Source: JBBQWS01 sp038210415
GTDB lineage: Bacteria; Actinomycetota; Actinomycetes; Prado026
Assembly (NCBI GenBank): GCA_038210415.1
Contig: JBBQWS010000011.1
Coordinates: 8,880-72,879 of the forward strand
DNA: 64,000 nt
Reading direction: 5' to 3'
Shown here: positions 16,601-25,179 of the stretch, piece after piece
Layout: the number at the start of each line of letters is the position of its first letter
How positions within the stretch are numbered: the first letter of the stretch is position 1
The notes under the pieces: generated by a model
What the model was told of the DNA's origin: nothing
Database searches by the model: none
What the model saw: only the letters and a program-made list of their open reading frames with translations
Made by a program: the position numbers and the translations under genes

Positions 16601-17068
16601 GTGCCCTCCTCCGAGCCCGCGCGGCGCCCGCGGCTCGCCGTCGTCCACGAGACGTCGGCGGGCGGACTGGTGGTCCAGCCCGGCGCACAAGGGCCCGAGG
16701 CGGCGCTGATCGCCCGTCGCTCCCGGCGCGGCACCCTCGAGTGGGTGCTGCCGAAGGGACACCTCGAAGCGGGCGAGACGCCCGAACAGGCGGCCGTCCG
16801 CGAGGTGGCCGAGGAGACCGGTATCCGCGGTCGGATCATCGGCGACCTCGGTACGTTGACGTACTGGTTCGTCCTCGGCGACCAGCGGGTCCGCAAGACG
16901 GTGCACCACTTCCTGCTCCAGGCCGAGTCGGGTGAGCTCTCCGACCTCGACGTGGAGACCGAGGAGGTGGCGTGGCTGCCGCTGGCCGAGGTCAGGCGCC
17001 GGCTGGCGTTCTCCGACGAGCGCACGCTGGTGACCGAAGCCGAGACTCTGCTGGCGGCGACGCAGTGA
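16601..17068 (+). CDS. NUDIX hydrolase (MutT4-like)
   Basis: This 155-residue NUDIX protein hydrolyses a nucleoside diphosphate linked to another moiety. The NUDIX box (GX5EX7REXXEEXG) spans residues 53-75 and keeps all the Mg2+-binding glutamates, including REVAEE. Its position between pcnA and the DUF6049-murJ genes matches mycobacterial mutT4. The GTG start lies 6 bases after TACGAT. Its stop overlaps the next start by 4 bases (GTGA). The true substrate is unknown. Confidence 0.92.
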   Translation: MPSSEPARRPRLAVVHETSAGGLVVQPGAQGPEAALIARRSRRGTLEWVLPKGHLEAGETPEQAAVREVAEETGIRGRIIGDLGTLTYWFVLGDQRVRKTVHHFLLQAESGELSDLDVETEEVAWLPLAEVRRRLAFSDERTLVTEAETLLAATQ

Positions 17069-19134
17069 GGAACCGGGCGACCCTGGCCGTCCCGACCCTG
17101 CTCGGTGCTGTTTTCGCTCTGCTCGGTGCTGTTATCGCTCTGCTCGGTGCGGCGCTGCTGGTGCCCGGGGCGGCGCGCGCCGCCGTAAGCTCGCCGCCCC
17201 CGGTGGGGGTCACGCTGCGGAGCATGACCGCGATCGGAGTGAACCCGATCGTCTTCACCGGCCAGGTCACCAACAACGGGCCGGACACACTGCGCGACCT
17301 TCGGGTCCAGCTGCGGCTCTCCGACCGGCTCGGCTCGCGCAGCGCCCTGGCTGACTCCGCGCGCAGCACGGACCCCGCGCCGGGCTCGTCAGTCGACGGG
17401 GCGCTGGCGACCGTGGCGACGTCCCTGGCGCCCGGCGAGACCGTGGCCTGGCGGCTGAGCGTGCCCGTGGCCAGGCTGGGTCTGGGCCGGGGCTTCGGGG
17501 TGTACCCGATCGCGCTCGACGTCCGCGGCGAGCTACCGTCCGGCGGGCGCGCCTCGCTCGGGCTGGTCCGCACGTTCCTGCCCTGGGGGGCCGACGCGAA
17601 CGCGGTGACACCGACCCGGCTGGCCCTGCTCGTGCCGGTCGTCGCTCCTCCGACCCGCGATGCCAAGGCGGCGGGCGGCGCGGACCAGCTGGACTCCCTG
17701 CTGACCGGCCGCCTGCAGTCGGTGCTCGCCGCGGTGACCGGGCACCGGGTCACGTACGCGCTCGACGGCGACCTGCTCGAGGCGGCGCGCGTCGACAGCC
17801 TCGACGCGACCGGACCGACCTGGCTGTCGACGCTCACCGGCCAGCTGCGCGGCAAGGACGTGGTCGCGCTTCCGTACGCCGACCCGGATCTGGTGGCGAC
17901 GGCCCGGTCCGCGCACCCGGGCGACCTCACCCTCGCGCGGGCCCTGGGCGCCGCCTCCGTGCGCGCGAGCCTGCCGGCCGGCACCGAGGTGACCGACGAC
18001 CTCGCCTGGCCCGCCGACGGCACCCTCGACGAGCGGACCCGGACGGCGCTGAAGCAGGCCGGCTTCCGGTCCTTGGTGCTGTCCGACCGGTACGCACCCA
18101 CCGTCGACACCCTCGACCACACCGCCACGTCCGTCGGACCCGTCGCCTCCACCGGGTTCACGGCCGTCACGTCGGACGCGGTGCTCTCTCAGCTGATCGC
18201 GACGCCGACCTCGGGCCAGGGCGGAGCCGTCGTCGCCCGCCAGCGCTTCCTCGCCGAGGTCGCCATGATCACCGCCGAGGTGCCGAACCTCCAGCGCGGC
18301 ATAGTCGTGACCGTTCCCCGCGGCTGGTCGCCCGCAGCCGGCTACATCCAGGGGTTGCTGCAGTCGGTCGACTCCTCGGGCTATGCCCAGCTGGCCACCG
18401 TGCCCGAGCTTCGCGCCGGCAGCGGGAGCACCAGTCCGGTCCGGCGCGCCCCGGTTTTCCCGAACCGGCTCGACAACGGGCTGGTGAGCGGATCCCAGCT
18501 CGCCAGCGTCGCGGCGGCGCACGACGGGCTGACTGCCCTCAGCGCCGTACTGACAACCCCCGCCACCGTGGTCGACCCGCTCCTGCGGGGGGTGCTGCGG
18601 GCCCAGTCGGCATCCTGGCGCGATGCCGTCGCGAGCGGGCGGGTCTTCGCGCAGCGGGTGCTCGCCACGGTGACCGCCACCCAGGACAAGGTGCACCTGG
18701 TCGGCGGCGGCGCACTGACCCTGTCGGGGCAGAGCGGACGGATCCCGGTCACCGTGGCGAACGACCTCGACCAGCCGGTCACGGTCCGGGTGCGGCTCAC
18801 GGCGATCCCGGCGGTCCGGCTCAAGCTGAACGAACCCGACGTCGTCACCATCGGCCCCGGCCAGCGCCAGACCATAGAGGTCGCCGCGGATGCCGCGGGC
18901 AACGGGTCGGTCGAGGTGGCTGCCGTGCTCACCACCCCGGGCGGGGCGCCGTACGGTGCGGCGATGACGTTCCGCGTTCAGGTGACCGGACTCGGCGCGG
19001 TCGCATCGGCTGTGGTCGGCGGGGCACTCGCGCTGCTCGCGGTCGCACTGGTCATCCGGATCAGCCGTGCGGTCCGGCAGGGTCGCCGCCCCGGGTCGAC
19101 GGCATCGGTCCGCGAGAAGGCGGCCGCGCCGTGA
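17065..19134 (+). CDS. DUF6049 family secreted/membrane-anchored protein
   Basis: This large envelope protein (689 residues) is of the type encoded immediately before murJ in actinobacteria. It has a signal peptide with an expanded hydrophobic core (residues about 8-32), a long extracytoplasmic region with Ig-like beta segments (VTNNGPDTLRDLRVQLRL near the start, VTVANDLDQPVTVRVRL near the end) and one C-terminal membrane helix (SAVVGGALALLAVALVIRIS) with a short basic tail. Its role is unknown; linkage suggests lipid II export or cell-wall assembly. It overlaps both neighbours by 4 bases. Confidence 0.85.
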   Translation: MRNRATLAVPTLLGAVFALLGAVIALLGAALLVPGAARAAVSSPPPVGVTLRSMTAIGVNPIVFTGQVTNNGPDTLRDLRVQLRLSDRLGSRSALADSARSTDPAPGSSVDGALATVATSLAPGETVAWRLSVPVARLGLGRGFGVYPIALDVRGELPSGGRASLGLVRTFLPWGADANAVTPTRLALLVPVVAPPTRDAKAAGGADQLDSLLTGRLQSVLAAVTGHRVTYALDGDLLEAARVDSLDATGPTWLSTLTGQLRGKDVVALPYADPDLVATARSAHPGDLTLARALGAASVRASLPAGTEVTDDLAWPADGTLDERTRTALKQAGFRSLVLSDRYAPTVDTLDHTATSVGPVASTGFTAVTSDAVLSQLIATPTSGQGGAVVARQRFLAEVAMITAEVPNLQRGIVVTVPRGWSPAAGYIQGLLQSVDSSGYAQLATVPELRAGSGSTSPVRRAPVFPNRLDNGLVSGSQLASVAAAHDGLTALSAVLTTPATVVDPLLRGVLRAQSASWRDAVASGRVFAQRVLATVTATQDKVHLVGGGALTLSGQSGRIPVTVANDLDQPVTVRVRLTAIPAVRLKLNEPDVVTIGPGQRQTIEVAADAAGNGSVEVAAVLTTPGGAPYGAAMTFRVQVTGLGAVASAVVGGALALLAVALVIRISRAVRQGRRPGSTASVREKAAAP
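17098..17160 (+). repeat. 21-bp tandem repeat inside the DUF6049 signal peptide
   Basis: A 21-base unit beginning CTGCTCGGTGCTGTT occurs twice almost perfectly and then as a partial third copy. It encodes LLGAVFA-LLGAVIA-LLGAA. Because 21 is a multiple of 3, copy number can change without frameshift, lengthening or shortening the hydrophobic core. Confidence 0.8.
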
Positions 19135-20762
19135 CCGCCGAGGTCGACGCGAGCCTGCTGCGGTCCAGCTCGGTGATGGCGGTCGGGACCGTCGTCTCGC
19201 GCATCACCGGCGTGCTCCGCACGAGCGCGATCTCGGCCGCGATCGGCACCCTGCTCCTCGCCGACGCGTACTCCACCGCCAACACGTTGCCGAACATCGT
19301 CTACATCCTGCTCATCGGCGGCGCGCTGAACGCCGTCTTCATCCCCCAGCTCGTCCGGCACATGCAGGACGACGAGGACGGCGGCAACGCGTACGCCGAC
19401 CGGCTGCTCACCCTGTCCGGGCTGGTGCTGCTGCTGATCACGGTCGTGGCCGTGCTCGCCGCACCCCTGCTCACCCAGCTGTACGCCGGGTCGCACTGGA
19501 GCCCGCGCCAGCTGCAGGTCGCGACCTCGTTCGCGTACCTCTGCCTGCCACAGATCCTCTTCTACGGCTTGTTCGCCCTGTACTCCCAGGTGCTCAACGC
19601 GCGCGGCCGGTTCGCAGCGCCGATGTTCGCGCCGCTCGTCAACAACGTCGTCGTCATCGCCGGGTGCCTCGGGTTCATCGCGACGGTTCAAGGCACCGGG
19701 CTCGAGACCATCACCCGGGGCCAGATCGCCTTCCTGGGCGTCCTCACCACGCTGGGGGTGATGGCCCAGGCCATGGTGCTGCTGCCACCGATGGCCCGGG
19801 CCGGGTACCGCTTCCGACCGCGCTTCGACCTGCGCGGGCAAGGCCTCGGCGTGGCAGTCGGCCTGGCCAAGTGGACGCTGTTCTTCGTCGCGGTGAACCA
19901 GGTGGCGTACGTCGTCATCATCCGGCTGGCGAACTCTGCAGGCGCGGTCGCCGCCGCCGCCGGCAGGGAGGGCGCGGGCAGCTACATCTACTCGACCGCT
20001 CACCTGATGTTCGTGCTGCCGCACTCGATCGTGACGGTCTCGGTGGTCACGGCGCTGCTGCCGCGGATGAGCCGCGCCGCGCACGACGGGCGGCTCGGTG
20101 ACGTCCGGGCGGACGTCTCCCGCGGGATCCGGCTCGTTGCGGCGGCGATGGTCCCCGCCACGATCTCGCTGGTGCTGCTCGGCCCGCGCCTGGGCCAGCT
20201 GCTGGTGTCGTACGGCGCCACCAGCGACGCCACCGGTCGGCTGGTCGGGCAGGTGCTCCAGGCCTTCTCGGTCGGCGTCGTCGGGTACTCCGTCTACTAC
20301 GTGCTGCTGCGCGGCTTCTTTGCGATCCAGGACACCAAGACGCCGGCCCTGGTCAACATCTTCCTCAACGCGGTGAACGTCTCAGTGGGGTACGGCCTGT
20401 ACCGCTTGCTCCCCGCCGAGCAGCAGGTCTCCGGCCTTGCTGTGGGTTACGCCGTCGCGTACACAGCGACCGCGGGCGTGCTCTGGGTGATCCTGCGTGG
20501 CCGGCTCGGCGGGCTCGACACGTTCGTCACCGTCCGGACCCTCGTGCGCCTCCTCCTCGCCGGGGCCGTGTCGACCGTCCCAGCGCTGGTCGTGCTGCAC
20601 TGGGTGGCTGGGCGCGTCGGCGAGGGCAAGCTCGGTGCGCTGATCACCTGCGCCGTCGTCGCACCGGTCGTCCTGGGCGGGTTCCTGGTGGTCGCCCGAA
20701 GAATCCGGATCACCGAGGTGAGCGACGTCATCAGCATGGTCGCCACGAAGTTCGGCCGCTGA
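19131..20762 (+). CDS. murJ: Lipid II flippase MurJ (MviN)
   Basis: MurJ moves lipid-linked peptidoglycan precursor across the membrane. The 543 residues form about 14 membrane segments. Hallmarks include SRITGVLRTSAISAAIGT near the N-terminus, LPNIVYILLIGGALNAVFIPQ and YVLLRGFFAIQDTKTP. It ends right after the last helix with a short tail. It therefore lacks the cytoplasmic pseudokinase and outer domain that are fused to MviN in mycobacteria; a separate gene here (22331-23746) carries those. The GTG start overlaps the DUF6049 stop by 4 bases. Confidence 0.95.
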   Translation: MTAEVDASLLRSSSVMAVGTVVSRITGVLRTSAISAAIGTLLLADAYSTANTLPNIVYILLIGGALNAVFIPQLVRHMQDDEDGGNAYADRLLTLSGLVLLLITVVAVLAAPLLTQLYAGSHWSPRQLQVATSFAYLCLPQILFYGLFALYSQVLNARGRFAAPMFAPLVNNVVVIAGCLGFIATVQGTGLETITRGQIAFLGVLTTLGVMAQAMVLLPPMARAGYRFRPRFDLRGQGLGVAVGLAKWTLFFVAVNQVAYVVIIRLANSAGAVAAAAGREGAGSYIYSTAHLMFVLPHSIVTVSVVTALLPRMSRAAHDGRLGDVRADVSRGIRLVAAAMVPATISLVLLGPRLGQLLVSYGATSDATGRLVGQVLQAFSVGVVGYSVYYVLLRGFFAIQDTKTPALVNIFLNAVNVSVGYGLYRLLPAEQQVSGLAVGYAVAYTATAGVLWVILRGRLGGLDTFVTVRTLVRLLLAGAVSTVPALVVLHWVAGRVGEGKLGALITCAVVAPVVLGGFLVVARRIRITEVSDVISMVATKFGR

Positions 20763-20800
20763 CGCTCAAGACCCGGCCTCAGCGCGACGACGCTTACCCA

Positions 20801-21220
20801 ATGGCCGGTCGACGCGTCGGGGCCGTGCGGTGGCCGCACGGCGATGCCGGTCTGCTCATGATCGGGTTCATGCTGCGTGCGCTCGTCGGGCTCGCCGTCG
20901 TCGGCGTGGTCGGCTTTGACGCAGGTTCGGTTGTTCTCACCGGCAACAAGGTCACCGAGACGGCCGGGCTGGCGGCGGCCGAGGCGGCCCGGGTCTACCA
21001 CGCGCGCCCGGACAGCAAGGCGGCCTACGCCGCGGCCGCCGCGGTCGCGCAGGCCGGCGGAGCCACGCTCTCACTCGCGGACTTCGCCGTCGGCAGGACC
21101 GGCGCCGTGACGCTCACCGTCCGGGCCACGGCCACGACGCTCGTGCTCCGGTTCGTCCCGGGCACCGACGACCTCACCCACCCGAGCGCCACGGCGGTCC
21201 GTACGGCCGGCTCCGGATGA
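20801..21220 (+). CDS. Hypothetical membrane-anchored protein, TadE/pseudopilin-like layout
   Basis: I do not recognise this 139-residue protein. It has one N-terminal hydrophobic segment (about residues 18-43, MIGFMLRALVGLAVVGVVGFDAG), an Ala-rich helix (KVTETAGLAAAEAARVYHAR) and a small beta-rich C-terminal domain. The layout resembles pseudopilin or TadE-like proteins, but no cleavage motif is clear. It lies 38 bases after murJ and its stop overlaps the NlpC/P60 start (ATGA), so these two products are made together. ATG 20858 is an alternative start just before the helix. Confidence 0.6.
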   Translation: MAGRRVGAVRWPHGDAGLLMIGFMLRALVGLAVVGVVGFDAGSVVLTGNKVTETAGLAAAEAARVYHARPDSKAAYAAAAAVAQAGGATLSLADFAVGRTGAVTLTVRATATTLVLRFVPGTDDLTHPSATAVRTAGSG

Positions 21221-22320
21221 CCCACCGCCAACAGCTCACCGCCGCGGCACTGGTCCTCGGTGTGGCCCTCACCTCGTTGGCCGTCGGCTCGGACGTCGCC
21301 GGGGCCACCCCGTCGATCGCGGGCGCGAGGGCCCAGGCGAAGCAGATCGCCGGTCAGGTCGCCGTCCTCCAGGTGCAGGCAGAGGTCGCGAGCGAGGACT
21401 ACAACGCCGTGCAGGAGCAGCTGGCCACGGTGGTGACGGCATACCTCACCGCGTCCCAGCGGCAGAGCGATCTCGGTCGGCAGGGCGACGACCTCGCCCT
21501 CGAGGCGGAGTCGCGGGTGCGTGCCCTCTACCGCGCCGGCGGGCCGATCGGGTTGTACGCCACCGTGCTCGACGGCGCCGACTTCGGGGACGCGCTCAGC
21601 CGCTACAGCGCTGTCACCCGGGTGCTCGCCGCCGACCAGCGAGCCATCACCGTGGGCGCGCAGAGCGTCGCGGCGGCGGGCTCGGCGACCGCAGCCCTGG
21701 ATGCTCTGGCCGCCAGGCGCACCACGCTGGAGGCCGACCTGGCCTTTGCCAAGGCCAAGGTCGAGGGGTTGCTGGCCGAGCGTCAGGCGCAGCTGGCAGC
21801 CGCCAACGGCACCATCGCGGCGCTGGTCGCCGCCGAGGAGGCCAGGCTCGCGGCGCAGGCTGCGGCCCGGGCCAAGGTCACCCTGGGCACGGACCCGTCC
21901 GCGCCCGAGGGCGTCCCAGCGGGGACGCCGGGCACGATCGCCGCCGCGCTCGCGTACGGCCGCACCAAGATCGGCTCGCCGTACGTCTGGGGGGCGGTCG
22001 GTCCGGACACTTTCGACTGCTCCGGCCTGACCCGGTGGGCGTACGCGCAGGCCGGGCTGGCCCTGCCGCGCACCTCGCGCGAGCAGTGGTTCGTCGGCCC
22101 GCACCCGACGCTCGGGGAGCTGCAGCCCGGCGACCTGCTGTTCTGGGCGACGAACCGGGCCGACCCGGCCTCGATCCACCACGTAGCGTTGTACCTCGGC
22201 GGGGGGTACATGCTCGAGGCCCCGCACCCGGGAGCATTCGTCCGAATTGTGCCGGTGTACCTGGATGGGTACTTCGGGGCGACTCGTCCCTTCCTGCAAT
22301 CCTCGCCCGGTGGTCCGTAG
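21217..22320 (+). CDS. NlpC/P60 family secreted peptidoglycan endopeptidase
   Basis: This secreted hydrolase (367 residues) cleaves peptide stems of peptidoglycan. A signal peptide (residues 1-30, ending near VAGATP) is followed by a long Ala/Gln-rich coiled coil (about 35-215) like that of RipA-type autolysins. The NlpC/P60 domain is C-terminal. The catalytic Cys is in FDCSGLTRWAY, the His in SIHHVALYLG, and a third polar His lies in LEAPHPG. The coiled coil usually holds the enzyme inactive. It sits between murJ and the pseudokinase gene, coupled to the small upstream membrane protein. Confidence 0.93.
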   Translation: MTHRQQLTAAALVLGVALTSLAVGSDVAGATPSIAGARAQAKQIAGQVAVLQVQAEVASEDYNAVQEQLATVVTAYLTASQRQSDLGRQGDDLALEAESRVRALYRAGGPIGLYATVLDGADFGDALSRYSAVTRVLAADQRAITVGAQSVAAAGSATAALDALAARRTTLEADLAFAKAKVEGLLAERQAQLAAANGTIAALVAAEEARLAAQAAARAKVTLGTDPSAPEGVPAGTPGTIAAALAYGRTKIGSPYVWGAVGPDTFDCSGLTRWAYAQAGLALPRTSREQWFVGPHPTLGELQPGDLLFWATNRADPASIHHVALYLGGGYMLEAPHPGAFVRIVPVYLDGYFGATRPFLQSSPGGP

Positions 22321-22323
22321 TCT
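22318..22323 (+). promoter_or_regulatory. Putative -10 box (TAGTCT) for the pseudokinase gene
   Basis: TAGTCT includes the last bases of the NlpC/P60 gene (stop TAG 22318-22320) and ends 7 bases before GTG 22331. That spacing fits a leaderless start at the GTG rather than at ATG 22325. Confidence 0.35.
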
Positions 22324-22330
22324 GATGCTC

Positions 22331-23746
22331 GTGCGCACCCTGGCTGGCCGCTACACCCTCGAGGACCGCGTCCTCGAGGGCTCCGGCTGGTCGTACTGGC
22401 GGGGCGAGGACGCGATCTTGCACCGCGCGGTCGGAGTGCTCGTGCTCGCGGCCGGCGACCCTCGAGAGCTCGAGCTCGCCGAGGCCGCACGCCGCTCCTC
22501 CGCGACCGACGACCACCGGATCCAGCGGGTCCTCGACGTCCTCGACGACAGTGCCGACACCTGCCTCGTGGTCGAGTGGCTCGCCGGCAGCACCGGCCTC
22601 GAGGAAGCCCTCGCTGAGGGGCCACTGGTCGACGCCGAGAGCCGCCGACTCACCCTGGAGCTCGCGCGCACCCTCGCGACGGCTGCCCGCGACGGCCTGG
22701 AGCACGGCGCCCTCGCTCCCCGTTGGGTGATCCGCTCGGAGCAGGGCCGGGTACGCCTGCTCGGCGTGGCCATCGCCCCCGTCCTCACGGGGCGCAGGAC
22801 CGCCGACGCGTACGGCCTGGGCGAGCTGCTCTATGCCTGCCTCACCGCGCGCTGGCCCGGTTCCCCTGACGACAGCGCACTGCCCGCAGCACCCCAGCAG
22901 GGCGGTCGACCGGTCCGGGCCCGCATGATCCGGGCCGGGGTCCCCGCGGCGCTGGACGACGTCGCCGCCCGTGCGCTCGGTCTGCCGGGGCGCGGTGCCC
23001 CACTGCTCAGCGCTGCCGACGTCGTCGCGGCCCTCGAGGCCGTGCCCGCCTGGTCGCCCGCGTTGACCGACCCGTCCGCGGTGGAACCCGGTCTGGTCGA
23101 CCCGCCCGGCCCGCCTCGTCGCGGCGGTGGCCGCCGCGCCGTCGCCGTCGGGGCGGTCGTCGCGCTGGTGCTGGCCGCTGCCGTCATGACCGGGCTCTCG
23201 CTGGTCGGGCCCGGTCCCGGTGTCGCCAAGCCCGGCGCGAACGGGTCCGCCGCCTCGGCCAGCCGGTCCGGCTCCGGAGCCGGACCGGCGCCGGGGCAGG
23301 CGGCGCTGCCGGTCCTGTCCGTGCACGACTTCGACCCTCGTCCCAAGGGCAACGGCACCGAGAACCCGAGCCTGGTCCCGCTCGCCTTCGACGGCAACCC
23401 GGGCACCGCCTGGACCACGCTCTTCTACACCCGCCCGGACTGCGGCGGCCTCAAGCCCGGCGTCGGCCTCGTGGTCGACCTCGGGTTGACCACCCAGGTG
23501 GGCGCCGTGCGGCTCGGGCTGGTCGGGCACGGCACCTCGGTCGAGATCCTCGCGTCGACGTCGTTGCCCACCCAGGCCGACGACGCCATCGCCGTCGCCC
23601 GGGCCGACAACGCCGGCGAGTTCGTGACGCTGCCACTGGACCCGCCCGTACGTGCCCGATACCTCGTGATCTGGCTGACCAGGCTCCCCGCGGACATCGG
23701 TGGGTACCGCGGTGGCGTGAGCGAGATCCAGGTCTTCCACAGCTGA
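22331..23746 (+). CDS. MviN-type pseudokinase with membrane helix and extracellular carbohydrate-binding-like domain
   Basis: The 471-residue protein starts with a kinase-like domain (RTLAGRYTLEDRVLEGSGWSY, residues 1-250). The catalytic features are gone: the Lys of the third strand is absent (GVLVLAAG), the HRD loop reads GALAPRW and there is no DFG. A membrane helix follows (about 270-300, AVAVGAVVALVLAAAVM). The outer C-terminal domain (about 325-471) resembles a discoidin-like carbohydrate-binding module (AFDGNPGTAWTT, VVDLG). In mycobacteria this whole unit is fused to MurJ and, once phosphorylated by PknB, binds FhaA. Here it is a separate gene; ATG 22325 is an alternative start. Confidence 0.85.
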   Translation: MRTLAGRYTLEDRVLEGSGWSYWRGEDAILHRAVGVLVLAAGDPRELELAEAARRSSATDDHRIQRVLDVLDDSADTCLVVEWLAGSTGLEEALAEGPLVDAESRRLTLELARTLATAARDGLEHGALAPRWVIRSEQGRVRLLGVAIAPVLTGRRTADAYGLGELLYACLTARWPGSPDDSALPAAPQQGGRPVRARMIRAGVPAALDDVAARALGLPGRGAPLLSAADVVAALEAVPAWSPALTDPSAVEPGLVDPPGPPRRGGGRRAVAVGAVVALVLAAAVMTGLSLVGPGPGVAKPGANGSAASASRSGSGAGPAPGQAALPVLSVHDFDPRPKGNGTENPSLVPLAFDGNPGTAWTTLFYTRPDCGGLKPGVGLVVDLGLTTQVGAVRLGLVGHGTSVEILASTSLPTQADDAIAVARADNAGEFVTLPLDPPVRARYLVIWLTRLPADIGGYRGGVSEIQVFHS

Positions 23747-23787
23747 CCGTGCGGCGGGGCAGCGCCGGCGAGAGCCCGTCCCGCACG

Positions 23788-23793
23788 TACGCT
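23788..23793 (+). promoter_or_regulatory. Putative -10 box (TACGCT) for sigM
   Basis: TACGCT ends 6 bases before ATG 23800 and no ribosome-binding site lies between. The sigM message is predicted to be leaderless and to use the housekeeping sigma factor for this promoter. No clear -35 element was found. Confidence 0.4.
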
Positions 23794-23799
23794 GGCGCA

Positions 23800-24471
23800 A
23801 TGCCTGGCAGTGATCCCGAACCCGATCCCGCACGGGACGACCGGGAGCTCCTCGCCGCGCACGTCGCTGGCGACCGCACGGCGTTCGACGAGCTGGTGGT
23901 CCGGCACCGCGACCGGCTCTGGGCGGTCGCCCTGCGCACCATCGGCAATCCCGAGGACGCCGCCGACGCGGTGCAGAACGCCCTGATCTCCGCGTACCGC
24001 GGCGCTGCCTCCTACCGCGGTGACGCTGCGGTGACGACCTGGCTGCACCGCATCGTCGTCAACGCCTGCCTCGACCTGATGCGGCGGCAGAAGGTCCGGC
24101 CGGCAGATCCGCTGCCCGACGACGAGTCCCGGCACCCGGCTGCGCCGATCGACGAGATCGCCCAGCGCGACCTGACCCTCGTGGTCGAGGCAGCGCTGCG
24201 GACCCTGCCTGTCGAGCAGCGGGCCGCGCTGGTACTGGTCGACCTGCAGGGGTACTCCGTCGAGGACGCGGCGGCCGTGCTCGACTGCGCCGTCGGCACC
24301 GTCAAGAGCCGGTGCTCGCGCGGCCGCGCGCGGTTGCTGCCGCTGCTCGAGCACCTGCGGAACCCGGACGCGGGTTCCCGCGTCGAACCAGGCGGCGGCG
24401 ATCCCGACCAGCTGCAGCGACCCAGCCAGCCAGAGCGACGCAGCCAGCCAGGAGGAGGTGAGCAACGATGA
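23800..24471 (+). CDS. sigM: ECF RNA polymerase sigma factor SigM
   Basis: This 223-residue extracytoplasmic-function sigma factor has region 2 (AAHVAGDRTAFDELVVRHRD through AADAVQNALISAYRG and TTWLHRIVVNACLDLMRR) and region 4 (LRTLPVEQRAALVLVDLQGY, then AVGTVKSRCSRGRARL). Its place between murJ and trxB and its coupled anti-sigma gene identify it as SigM. The Gln/Pro-rich tail after residue 190 contains a small internal repeat (QRPSQPERRSQP). It overlaps the next start by 4 bases. Confidence 0.93.
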   Translation: MPGSDPEPDPARDDRELLAAHVAGDRTAFDELVVRHRDRLWAVALRTIGNPEDAADAVQNALISAYRGAASYRGDAAVTTWLHRIVVNACLDLMRRQKVRPADPLPDDESRHPAAPIDEIAQRDLTLVVEAALRTLPVEQRAALVLVDLQGYSVEDAAAVLDCAVGTVKSRCSRGRARLLPLLEHLRNPDAGSRVEPGGGDPDQLQRPSQPERRSQPGGGEQR

Positions 24472-25175
24472 CGGATCAGCCCGACCCGGAGCTGACCGAC
24501 GCCGACGACGTGTTCGTCCGGTCGCTGCTCGCCGACGTCCCCGCCGTCGCCATGCCCGACGACGTCGTCGCCCGGATCCGCGCCGCCCTCGCCGACGAGC
24601 CCGACGTGGTCGCCGCCACCACCGTCGTCCCGCTGGCCGGTCGGCGACGCAGCGCACCTCGGCTGCTGCAAGCCGCGGCGGCCGTGGTGCTGGTCGTCGG
24701 AGGCGGCGCGTTCGCGGTGAAGGCCCTCGGCGGCTCCGGCGACTCGGCGAGCAGAACCACTTCAGGAGCCGCCTCAGCCGCTGGAGCCGAGACCGGTGCG
24801 CCGCCCGTGGTGACGAGCAGCGGCACCGCCTACACCCAGGCCAGCCTCGGGGGGGCGGCGCTGGACCTCGTGACCAAGGCCCGCAGCTCGGGGAGCCAGG
24901 CTGCGCCGTCGGCCCCACCCAGCACGGCCTTCGCCGCCAGGCTCGCCGACGACTCGCAGGTGCTGACGCAGTGCATCGTGGCCGTGCAGGGCAACCCGGT
25001 GCTCCCGCAACGTGCGATCACGGTCGACATCGGCACGTTCGAGGGCAAGCCGGCCGTGGTGGTCGTCGTACAGAGCACCGACCCCCAGGTGCTCACCACG
25101 TACGTCACGACCCCCAACTGCGGCACGACGCCCGAACCCACGATCTTGTACTTCGCAAACGTCCGGCGTCCGTAG
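24468..25175 (+). CDS. SigM anti-sigma factor (RsmA-like membrane protein)
   Basis: The 235-residue protein has a short acidic cytoplasmic N-terminus (residues 1-60) that should bind SigM. One membrane helix follows (about 66-88, LLQAAAAVVLVVGGGAFAVKAL), then a Ser/Ala-rich extracytoplasmic linker and a small C-terminal domain with two cysteines (TQCIVAVQ and TPNCGTTP) that could pair. The zinc anti-sigma motif HXXXCXXC is absent. The start overlaps sigM (ATGA), ensuring matched synthesis. Function is assigned mainly from coupling to sigM. Confidence 0.82.
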   Translation: MTDQPDPELTDADDVFVRSLLADVPAVAMPDDVVARIRAALADEPDVVAATTVVPLAGRRRSAPRLLQAAAAVVLVVGGGAFAVKALGGSGDSASRTTSGAASAAGAETGAPPVVTSSGTAYTQASLGGAALDLVTKARSSGSQAAPSAPPSTAFAARLADDSQVLTQCIVAVQGNPVLPQRAITVDIGTFEGKPAVVVVVQSTDPQVLTTYVTTPNCGTTPEPTILYFANVRRP

Positions 25176-25179
25176 CCGC

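Noticed and set aside
24390..24471. Frameshift in the sigM C-terminus because of its repetitive Gln/Pro tail
   Set aside because: The stop overlaps the anti-sigma start in the usual ATGA way, so the frame is right and the tail is simply low complexity.
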